DNA of 22,178 nucleotides. Source: DATGIQ01 sp035295665 (lineage in GTDB: Bacteria > Planctomycetota > Planctomycetia > Gemmatales > Gemmataceae). The stretch's first letter is position 1, and each line of letters begins with the position of its first letter. The position numbers and the translations under genes were made by a program. Shown here in pieces: positions 1-7,067 of this stretch. The stretch is taken from NCBI GenBank assembly GCA_035295665.1, contig DATGIQ010000636.1, forward strand, positions 1-22,178, in the 5' to 3' direction. Below the pieces are notes generated by a model. That model was not told the DNA's origin. It did not search any database and saw nothing but the letters and a program-made list of their open reading frames with translations.

Positions 1-1720
1 GCAATGCCGGCAGTCCGGTCGCTGTCAGTACAGCGGCAGGCGTGACCTCGGCCAGCTTCAGCACCGCCGCTCTGGCCACCGGCACCCATACCATCATCGC
101 CATCTACAGCGGCGATGCCAACTTCACCAGCAGCTTCGCCAACCTGCCCGGCGGACAGATTATCGTCAACAAACCCAGCCTGGCTACCACTACCACCGTT
201 AGCTCGTCGGCCAGCGCGTCGGTCTTTGGCCAGGGTGTCACCTTCATGGCCATCATCGGGTTCCAGAGTTCCGGCGGCGGCACGCCGACGGGGACCGTTC
301 AATTTCAGATCGATGGCAGCAACGTCGGCAGTCCGGTCAGCGTCCGTGTCGCAAGTGGTGTGGTGACTGCCTCCTTTAATTCCGCGACCTTGGCAGTCGG
401 TAGCCATGCGGTCACCGCCATCTATGGTGGCGACAGCAATTTTGCTCCCAGTAGCGGCGTGTTGGCCGGTGGGCAGACGGTCAACCAGGCCGGCACCATC
501 GTGGCCGTGACAGCGTCGGCGCTCTCTTCGGTGTATGGCCAGATTGTAACTTTCACGGCCCTGATCGGCGTGACATCTCCAGGTGCTGGTACGCCGACGG
601 GAATGGTCCAGTTCCAGATCGATGGTGCGAACTTTGGCAGCCCGGTAGCTGTTAGTACCTCAGGCGGCGTGACGACCGCCTCGTTCAGTACGGTCGTGCC
701 CGCGGTGGGGGCGCACACGTTGACAGCGGTCTATAGTGGCGATGGCAACCTCGCAAGCAGCAGCGGCAGCGTAACCCAAACCGTCGCCAAGGCCAGCACC
801 AGCCTGGTTATAACATCGTCGGCTTCTCCATCCGTGTCCGGCCAAACAGTGACCTTTACGGCCACGATCGGCATCATGGCACCCGGAGCCGGCGCACCGA
901 CGGGAACGGTCCAGTTCCAGGTCGACGGCACGAACCTCGGTAGCCCCACGAATGTCAGCACGTCGGGCGGCGTGACCACCGCAACTTTCAGCACGGCCAC
1001 GTTGCCGCTCGGCATGCATACCATCACGGCCAGCTACAGCGGCGATGCCGACTTCACGGGCAGCACGGGCAGCCTGGTGGGCGGGCAAACGATCACCACC
1101 ACCAGCAATCCGCCGACGACCACCACCATCAGCTCCCGCGCCAACCCGGCCGTTTTCGGCCAAACGATTAGCTTCACGGCCACGGTCAGTACACAGAACT
1201 CCGGCGGTACGCCGACGGGAGTCGTCCAGTTTCAAATTGACGGCAGCAATGTTGGCAGCCCGGTGACCGTCACTACCATTGGCGGCGTGACCACCGCAAC
1301 CTTCAGCACCGCCACCCTGGCCGTGGGCAGTCACACGGTCACGGCTTTCTACAGCGGCGATAACAATTTCGCCGCAAGCATCGGCAGCTTGGCCAATGGA
1401 CAAACGGTCGCCAAAGCTGACACCAGCATGGTCGTGACATCATCGGCTAGCCCATCCGTGTCCGGCCAGGGCGTGACGTTTACCGCCACTATCAGTGTCC
1501 AAGCGCCCGGCAGCGGAACGCCAACAGGGACGGTGCAGTTCCAAATTGATGGCAGCAACGTCGGCAGTCCAGTCAGTGTCAGTACCACAGGCGGCGTAAC
1601 CGCGGCCACGTTCAGCAGCACTACGCTGACCGTCGGCAGCCATACGATCACCGCTAGCTACAGCGGCGATGGCAACCTGACCGGCAGCACGGGCACCTTG
1701 GCAGGGGGAGAAGTGATTAC
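1..1720 (+). repeat. Tandem coding repeats of about 309 bp (Ig-like units)
   Basis: The same landmark (ACGCCGACGG or a close variant) recurs at 282, 591, 894, 1209 and 1518, spacings of 309, 303, 315 and 309 bp. The units are clearly related but diverged at DNA level, so they are old duplications kept in frame. A partial unit precedes the first landmark. Confidence 0.85.
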
Positions 1721-2582
1721 CGGCGGGGCAGCAGGCAATGTGACCGCCACGCTGGATCTGGCCACCGGATTACTCCGGATCAGCGGCGATACCGGCAATA
1801 ATGTCCTCACCATTACCCAGGTGGCCGGTGGAGGCTTGCAGGTAGCCGGGGTAGGCACGACGGTAAATCAATCGACTAATGCGCAAAGCTTCGGCCTGGT
1901 GACCGGGCTCACGATTGCCCTGCTCAACGGCAACGACAGCGTAACCCTGTCGCAGTTCAGCCTTCCCGGCAACATTACCCTTACCGCCGGATCCGGTGCT
2001 GATGTCCTGAGCCTGGACACTGTGCTGGCCAACGCTCTGAGCTTGACCACCGCTGGACCGGGGAAGGATACGATCAGCCTGAGCAATACCTCCAGCAGTT
2101 CCCTCATCGTGAGTGCCGGTGATAATGCCAGTTTCGTACTGAATGGGGTGAGCAGCGGCTCGATCAAGCTCACCGCCGGCAGCGATGCCTTGGTCAATGT
2201 CCAGGACATCACCAGCGCCAGTGATCTCAGCATCACGCTGGGGGACAATACACAAGGAGTGACGGTGAAGGCAAGCAGTGTCGCCAGCCTGAACCTCTTG
2301 CAGACGGGGAGCACCGGCAATCCCTCCTTCGACCTGGAAAATGATAGCATCCGCACCAACCTCACCCTCACCGCTGGAGCGGGAAATAATACCATCGTGC
2401 TTTCCCATCTCCAGATTGGGGTCCAGCTCCTGGTGGCTTTGGGAGCTGGCAAGAATACGGTGACCGCCGACCACGTCACAGCGCTCTTTGGCACCGTCGA
2501 CGGCGGCATGGGGGGCACTAACACCTACGTCGACGGCGGCGGCAACGCCGGCTACGTCGTGTTCCATTTCCTGGGCCATTGA
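1..2582 (+). CDS. Giant secreted protein with tandem Ig-like repeats, 3' part only
   Basis: The reading frame is open from the first base (codons start at position 3), and the first translated residues (AGSPVAVS) already match the middle of a repeat, so the gene begins upstream; the GTG at 42 is not its start. About 846 residues are visible. There is a partial first unit, then five units of 101-105 aa carrying the motifs VFGQ.VTF, GTPTGTVQFQIDG, GSPV.V and YSGD.NF, which match bacterial Ig-like domains of the Big_3/Big_5 kind. From about residue 570 the repeats give way to a Thr/Ser/Asn/Gly-rich stretch with recurring NDSVTL, GADVLSL and NNTIVL motifs, probably a beta-solenoid. The family is typically extracellular or cell-surface and is used for adhesion or as a structural spacer. 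No catalytic domain is seen. The signal sequence lies outside the window. The function is unknown. Confidence 0.85.
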   Translation, partial: NAGSPVAVSTAAGVTSASFSTAALATGTHTIIAIYSGDANFTSSFANLPGGQIIVNKPSLATTTTVSSSASASVFGQGVTFMAIIGFQSSGGGTPTGTVQFQIDGSNVGSPVSVRVASGVVTASFNSATLAVGSHAVTAIYGGDSNFAPSSGVLAGGQTVNQAGTIVAVTASALSSVYGQIVTFTALIGVTSPGAGTPTGMVQFQIDGANFGSPVAVSTSGGVTTASFSTVVPAVGAHTLTAVYSGDGNLASSSGSVTQTVAKASTSLVITSSASPSVSGQTVTFTATIGIMAPGAGAPTGTVQFQVDGTNLGSPTNVSTSGGVTTATFSTATLPLGMHTITASYSGDADFTGSTGSLVGGQTITTTSNPPTTTTISSRANPAVFGQTISFTATVSTQNSGGTPTGVVQFQIDGSNVGSPVTVTTIGGVTTATFSTATLAVGSHTVTAFYSGDNNFAASIGSLANGQTVAKADTSMVVTSSASPSVSGQGVTFTATISVQAPGSGTPTGTVQFQIDGSNVGSPVSVSTTGGVTAATFSSTTLTVGSHTITASYSGDGNLTGSTGTLAGGEVITGGAAGNVTATLDLATGLLRISGDTGNNVLTITQVAGGGLQVAGVGTTVNQSTNAQSFGLVTGLTIALLNGNDSVTLSQFSLPGNITLTAGSGADVLSLDTVLANALSLTTAGPGKDTISLSNTSSSSLIVSAGDNASFVLNGVSSGSIKLTAGSDALVNVQDITSASDLSITLGDNTQGVTVKASSVASLNLLQTGSTGNPSFDLENDSIRTNLTLTAGAGNNTIVLSHLQIGVQLLVALGAGKNTVTADHVTALFGTVDGGMGGTNTYVDGGGNAGYVVFHFLGH

Positions 2583-2583
2583 A

Positions 2584-2649
2584 AACTACGAACCCAACGG
2601 TGTCGGGAACTTTGATCGTAGAGTTCCCGACACCGTTGAGTTCGTGGTT
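2584..2649. terminator. Long hairpin at a convergent gene end (terminator-like)
   Basis: The arms 2584-2611 and 2622-2649 pair in 26 of 28 positions around a 10-nt loop (2612-2621). It starts 2 bases after the stop codon of the Ig-repeat gene. No T-tract follows on either strand, so it is not a classical Rho-independent terminator. It may act as a bidirectional transcript end or 3' stabiliser, or be a mobile palindromic repeat. Confidence 0.5.
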
Positions 2650-2665
2650 CCCAAAGAACTCCATT

Positions 2666-2708
2666 TTGCGTTTGGCGCTCGGCAGTAGATGCTGAGCGCC
2701 AAACGCAA
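2666..2708. terminator. Second hairpin between the Ig-repeat gene and gyrB
   Basis: The arms 2666-2680 and 2694-2708 form a perfect 15-bp stem with a 13-nt loop. It ends 8 bases before the gyrB stop codon (2717-2719, read on the minus strand). The position suits termination of gyrB transcription. There is no T-tract on either side. Confidence 0.5.
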
Positions 2709-2716
2709 GCATCATA

Positions 2717-5242
2717 TCACGCCCCGTGGTAATCGATGTCTTTCACTTCGAGCGCATGTTTCTGAATGAAGTCTCGGCGCGGCTCCACTTTTTCGCCCAT
2801 CAAGATGCGGAACATTTCGTCTGCCTTGAAGGCATCATCGAGATGCACCTGCATCAGCATGCGCTTTTCGGGGTCGAGGGTCGTCTCCCAGAGCTCTTCG
2901 CCGTCCATTTCACCGAGGCCTTTGAAACGTGTTACGGTCAGGCCGCGTTCCCCCAGCCGGCGAATTTCCGATACCAGTTCGCGCAAGTGCGGCAGAACGC
3001 GGTGCAGATCGCCATTCTCCAGGATGAAACGGGGCGGCGGCTCCCGGCCCGCAACCCGAGGAGCTTCCACCAGACAGCTGGCATCGAGGCCAAACTCCCG
3101 GAGCCGCTCCAGGCCGCGGTTAATGCCGCGGACTTCGTGGAACTCTTGCCGAAGGAAGGTCTCGCCGTGACCATTGGTTTGACCGTTGCCGCCGCCATGC
3201 TCGGCCGATTCGTCGGCCACCACCAAGTCACGCCCGAGGCGTTGCTGCTCTTGGCGGAGAAATGCATCAGCCTCGGCAGAGGTTGTGAACCATTGTTCGC
3301 GGCCTCCCAGGAGCACCCGGTAAACGGGCAAGCCGCCGGCACCGGCCCGATTCAGAAACGTCGCGATGCTCAGACCCCGGCGCTCCAAGATCTGGAGCGA
3401 ATCTTCCATCTCGCCGAGGATCCCAACCAAACGGGCCAGCGGCTCGCCTTCCCATTGGATAGGGGCACCCTTCTTGTCACCAGCTGTATCCTCGGTCTTC
3501 TTCAAGATGCTCAAGCGCGTGCCCTGCAAACCCCGGTTCATGAGCTCGCTGCTCATTTCCTCGGCGGTTTGCACGTACCGCACACTTTTCTTCTGGGTAA
3601 CCTTGTACAAGGGCGGCCGGGCCACGAAGATTCGGCCATCCTCCACCAGCTTCCGCATCTGCCGGTAGAAGAAGGTTAGCAGCAGCGTGCGGATGTGCTG
3701 CCCATCGACGTCGGCATCGGTCAAGATCACGACCTTGCCATAGCGAAGCCTGCTCACGTCCTCGCTGTTGCCGATGTCCACGCCGACCGCGGAAATCAAA
3801 CAACAGATTTCATCATTGCTCAGGAGTTTGTCCACGCGCGCCTTTTCGACGTTCAACACCTTGCCGCGCAGCGGTAAGATCGCCTGGTACATGCGGTCGC
3901 GGCCACTCTCCGCGGAGCCCCCGGCGGACTGCCCCTCGACCAGGAACAGCTCCGATTCGTCCCGGTCGCGTGTGGTGCAGTCCATGAGCTTGCCTGGAAG
4001 GCCGCCCGAATTGAGAATGCTTTTCCGATCCTTCAAGGCCTTCTTCGCCTTGGCTGCTGCCTCACGAGCCTCCGCCGCCAGGATCACCTTTTTCATGATC
4101 CGATTGGCTTCTTTGGGATTCTCTTCGAGATACTTGCTCATCTGCTCGTTGACGATGCTGGCAACAATCCCTTCCACTTCGGGATTGTTCAGGCGAATCT
4201 TGGTCTGGGCCTCCAGTTGCGGCTCGGGGACCTGCACGCTAACGATGGCAGTCAAGCCTTCGCGGAAATCTTCGCCGATCGGCGTCAGATCGTTCTTGAA
4301 GAGGTTTTCCTTGCTTCCATAAGCATTCAGGGTCCGCGTGAGAGCTGCCCGGAAGCCACTGAGATGGGTGCCGCCTACGGAATTGTAGGCGTTGTTGGCG
4401 TAGCAGCGGACACGCTCGTCTTCGCTGTTGTTGTACTGAATGGCCACTTCGACGCGGACATCGTCCAAGGTTTTCTCGATGTAGATCGGCTTGTGCAGGA
4501 CCTCTTCAGAGCGGTTCAAGTATTCCACAAACTCGGCGATGCCGCCGTCATATCGGAACAGATCCTCTTTGTTGGTCCGCTGGTCGGTGAGCTTGATGGC
4601 CAGCCCCTTGTTTAGGAAGGCAAGCTCACGCAAGCGTGCTTCGAGCGTGTCGTAGTCGAAGGTGACATCGTGGAAGATCTCCCGGTCCGGCTTGAAGGTA
4701 ATGCGCGTGCCGGTGCGCTTGGCCAAGCCCATCTCCTTGACCTCGGTGATCGGCTTGCCCCGTTCGTATTCCTGAGCATAGACCCGGCCGCCGCGCCACA
4801 CCTGGGCTTCGACCCACTCGCTCAACGCGGTCACGGCTTTGGCACCGATGCCGTGCAGACCGGCAGACACCTTGTAGGTGTTCTTGTCGAACTTGGCGCC
4901 GGCACCGACCGTCGTCATGACGACTTCGAGCGTGGAGCGCTTGGCTTCGGGATGCTCCTCCACGGGAATCCCCCGGCCATCGTCATCGACGCTAAGACTG
5001 CTATCCACGTTGATTTTCACGTGGATCGAGTGGCAATGGCCGGCGAGGGCTTCGTCGACACTGTTGTAGACCAGCTCGTACACCAAGTGGTGCAGCCCGC
5101 TGGCGGCGACGTTGCCAATGTACATACCGGGACGCTGGCGGATGTGCTCCGCGTCGCGGAAAATCTGAACATTGTCCGAGCCGTATTTGTCCGCGGCCTC
5201 GACCGTTGCCTGATTGGCCAGGGTAAGATCTTCAACTATCAC
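2717..5242 (-). CDS. gyrB: DNA gyrase subunit B
   Basis: This is the ATPase subunit of type IIA topoisomerase, which works with GyrA to introduce negative supercoils; cytoplasmic, 841 aa. The GHKL ATPase domain shows ELVYNSVDEA (about 56-65), DDDGRGIPV (87-94) and the ATP-lid motif SAGLHGIGAKAV (126-137). The transducer lysine lies in QTKIRL near 348. The TOPRIM domain has the catalytic Glu436 in VEGQSAGGSA and the metal aspartates of DADVDG (509-514). The C-terminal tail has RFKGLGEMDGEELWETT. An extra block of roughly 170 residues (about 590-765) between TOPRIM and tail, with a Gly/Asn-rich linker, resembles the insert in long GyrB proteins such as that of E. coli. The start is GTG at 5242, chosen because GAGGA sits 7 nt upstream on the minus strand. 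It is the last gene of the dnaA-dnaN-dciA-gyrB run, 63 bp after the previous stop. ParE is the alternative, but the insert and context favour GyrB. Confidence 0.96.
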   Translation of the reverse strand: MIVEDLTLANQATVEAADKYGSDNVQIFRDAEHIRQRPGMYIGNVAASGLHHLVYELVYNSVDEALAGHCHSIHVKINVDSSLSVDDDGRGIPVEEHPEAKRSTLEVVMTTVGAGAKFDKNTYKVSAGLHGIGAKAVTALSEWVEAQVWRGGRVYAQEYERGKPITEVKEMGLAKRTGTRITFKPDREIFHDVTFDYDTLEARLRELAFLNKGLAIKLTDQRTNKEDLFRYDGGIAEFVEYLNRSEEVLHKPIYIEKTLDDVRVEVAIQYNNSEDERVRCYANNAYNSVGGTHLSGFRAALTRTLNAYGSKENLFKNDLTPIGEDFREGLTAIVSVQVPEPQLEAQTKIRLNNPEVEGIVASIVNEQMSKYLEENPKEANRIMKKVILAAEAREAAAKAKKALKDRKSILNSGGLPGKLMDCTTRDRDESELFLVEGQSAGGSAESGRDRMYQAILPLRGKVLNVEKARVDKLLSNDEICCLISAVGVDIGNSEDVSRLRYGKVVILTDADVDGQHIRTLLLTFFYRQMRKLVEDGRIFVARPPLYKVTQKKSVRYVQTAEEMSSELMNRGLQGTRLSILKKTEDTAGDKKGAPIQWEGEPLARLVGILGEMEDSLQILERRGLSIATFLNRAGAGGLPVYRVLLGGREQWFTTSAEADAFLRQEQQRLGRDLVVADESAEHGGGNGQTNGHGETFLRQEFHEVRGINRGLERLREFGLDASCLVEAPRVAGREPPPRFILENGDLHRVLPHLRELVSEIRRLGERGLTVTRFKGLGEMDGEELWETTLDPEKRMLMQVHLDDAFKADEMFRILMGEKVEPRRDFIQKHALEVKDIDYHGA

Positions 5243-5305
5243 TTCTAGGTCCTCGATCGGAAGGGAAGACGGTTGGCGTCCTGTCCGTGACCATCTTCCA
5301 CCAGG

Positions 5306-5626
5306 TCATGCTTCGTCAGTTCCTTTGATCACGCCAGCACGGAAACGCAAGTCCGTAAGGGTGGTGCCCGGCAGCTGGCTGCGCAATTGCTCCAGGAGCC
5401 GCCGTTTTTGGTAGTGCGCCAACTCGTGTAACAAGACCCCATTGCCAACGGTTACCTCCAGTACGCCGCGGCGTAAGCCGGCGACGCGCGTGTACTTGGC
5501 TCCTTCGGTTCCCACCGCCACGGCCCACGCCCTCTCCAGGCGGAGCTGCGCCTGACGCCGTCCCCAGCCGCGGGCCACAAAGAGCCGGCTCAGAATTTCA
5601 CTCAGAAGCTCGGGACCCTTTTCCAT
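5306..5626 (-). CDS. dciA: DUF721 / DciA-like replicative helicase loader
   Basis: This 106-aa protein matches the DUF721/DciA pattern: AWAVAVG (about 33-39), then RRGVLEVTVGNGVLLHELAHY, then a C-terminal LRSQLPGTTLTDLRFRAG. In the family, DciA helps load the replicative helicase DnaB at the origin in bacteria that lack DnaC or DnaI. Its ATG lies 3 nt after the dnaN stop (TAAGGAATG), so translation is probably coupled to dnaN; a separate well-spaced ribosome site is not apparent. gyrB follows after 63 bp. It sits where recF is common in other bacteria, but it has no ATP-binding motifs and cannot be RecF. Family membership is fairly sure; the loader role in this organism is inferred from the family and the position. 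Confidence 0.8.
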   Translation of the reverse strand: MEKGPELLSEILSRLFVARGWGRRQAQLRLERAWAVAVGTEGAKYTRVAGLRRGVLEVTVGNGVLLHELAHYQKRRLLEQLRSQLPGTTLTDLRFRAGVIKGTDEA

Positions 5627-5629
5627 TCC

Positions 5630-6733
5630 TTACGAGAGCGGCATGACGATGTACGAGTAATTCTCGCCGCAGCGGAACAAAGCAACGCTGTTGCCATCCA
5701 CCAACTCCAGCACGAGGTTATCTTCCGGATTCAACACCCGAAGCATGTCGGTCAAGAACTTGGGGTCGAACGCAATCTCGATCGCTTTCCCCTCGTACTC
5801 GGTTGGCATTTCAACCTTGGATCGGCCCGTCGCTGGACCGCGTGCTTGCAACGTCAATTTCTTCTTGGCGAAGCTGAAGATCACTTTCTTGCTCTCGTCA
5901 TCGGTCATGACGGCTGCTTGGCGAACGGCCGTGAGGAAAGGGCCGACCCCGAGGTGGATCTTGGCGGTTGGCTTCTTGGGAAACACTTCCCGGTACGGCG
6001 GATACCGGCCCTCCACAAGCCGGCTGTAGATGACCGCACGCTCGGTTTTGAACAGCGCCTCGTTTGGCCGCAAACTCACACGCACCCGTTCGTCGGGATC
6101 CTGGAGATTGCGCTCGAGTAATTGCATCGCCTTGGTCGGTACCACGTGGGTTTGCCCCTTCGTATCGTGGCCGCCATGCGCGGTCGCGGTTCCTTCCCCC
6201 ACAGCTAACCGCCGTCCGTCGGTGGCCACGAGACGGGCCACATCCCCTTCCAGCTCCCACAAGATTCCTGTCACCGCATAGCGCGGGTTTTCCGTGGCCG
6301 CGGCGAACACGGTCCGCCGGATCATCTCCCGGAGCATGCCGGCGGCTACTTCGTGGTAGCTGTCGCCGGTGAACGCCGGCACCTCGGGAAAGTCACCGGG
6401 ATCTTCGCCGCCCATCTCAAATTCATTGAGCTGGCCTCGAATCAGGCACGATTGCGCACTGGCTTCGATCGAAAGCTCATCGTCGGTGGATTCCCGCAAA
6501 ATTGCCAGAACCCGCGCGACCGGCAGCAGGGCTTCTCCAGCTTCTTCTACCCGTACGCCGCGCATTTCCAGGCGGAGTCCCAGTTCCAAATCGGTTGCCA
6601 AGAACGTGCAGCGATCCGTTTCCGCGAGGGCCTTCACGTTTCGCAAGACCGGCTTCACGTCGCGCGTTGGGACCACCACGCTGGCTAACTGGAAAGCCGA
6701 CAACAATCCTTCACGGTGGCTGAGCACCTTCAT
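5630..6733 (-). CDS. dnaN: DNA polymerase III sliding clamp (beta subunit)
   Basis: This is the ring-shaped processivity clamp that tethers DNA polymerase III and repair factors to DNA; 367 aa, the normal length, giving three clamp folds. Family motifs include ATDLELGLRL (about 46-55), ATENPRYAVTGILWE and LVATDGRRLAV in the middle domain, SRLVEGRYPPY, the DNEENL-like stretch LNPEDNLVLEL, and the diagnostic C-terminus YSYIVMPLS. The ATG at 6733 is preceded by GAGGA with 5 nt spacing. The upstream gap to dnaA is 334 bp, long for a simple operon, so dnaN may have its own promoter or the gap may hold origin elements. Downstream, dciA begins 3 nt after the stop. Nothing is missing or broken. Confidence 0.97.
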   Translation of the reverse strand: MKVLSHREGLLSAFQLASVVVPTRDVKPVLRNVKALAETDRCTFLATDLELGLRLEMRGVRVEEAGEALLPVARVLAILRESTDDELSIEASAQSCLIRGQLNEFEMGGEDPGDFPEVPAFTGDSYHEVAAGMLREMIRRTVFAAATENPRYAVTGILWELEGDVARLVATDGRRLAVGEGTATAHGGHDTKGQTHVVPTKAMQLLERNLQDPDERVRVSLRPNEALFKTERAVIYSRLVEGRYPPYREVFPKKPTAKIHLGVGPFLTAVRQAAVMTDDESKKVIFSFAKKKLTLQARGPATGRSKVEMPTEYEGKAIEIAFDPKFLTDMLRVLNPEDNLVLELVDGNSVALFRCGENYSYIVMPLS

Positions 6734-7067
6734 TGGTTCCTCGTACCTTCTTTTAGGGCTCTGGGGTCAGATACCCCTTGTTCTGCCTTCTGTCCTAGAA
6801 GAATCCAAAGGTCTTAACCTCGTGGTAGTAGGAATACACCAAGCCATTTCTGTTCATAACCAAGCAGGAAACTCTCTTTTCTCTTACCGGACCGCACCTT
6901 ACAACCACGATGACTTGGTTGAAAAAGCGTTCATGGAAGGCTCAGATCCGGTGTCCCGTCGGTTGTTAGTTTGCCAAGGTTTCCTGAAAGTCAGTCGCCA
7001 CCACTTTTTACTGCCGAGAAGCCCGCAGCTGTTCACAAGTAATTGCCCGGTTTTCCACAACCACTGT
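6734..7067. other. dnaA-dnaN intergenic gap, candidate origin/regulatory region
   Basis: No gene is supported here. The gap contains a DnaA-box-like site (7051-7059), a weaker CTGTTCACA at 7029-7037, and a small palindrome at 6763-6777 in the presumed dnaN leader (5-bp stem GGGGT/ACCCC). It is less GC-rich in places than the neighbouring genes (for example 6840-6900). Origins often lie beside dnaA or dnaN, so an oriC role is possible, but the box density is too low to assert it from the sequence alone. Confidence 0.35.
7051..7059 (+). promoter_or_regulatory. DnaA-box-like site
   Basis: TTTTCCACA matches the consensus TTATCCACA at 8 of 9 positions and fits TTWTNCACA. It lies 9 bp beyond the dnaA stop codon, in the dnaA-dnaN gap. 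A single site could occur by chance; its placement is what makes it notable. Confidence 0.4.

Noticed and set aside
42..44. GTG at 42 as the start of the Ig-repeat gene
   Set aside because: Residues encoded before it already match the repeat, so the gene continues upstream of the window.
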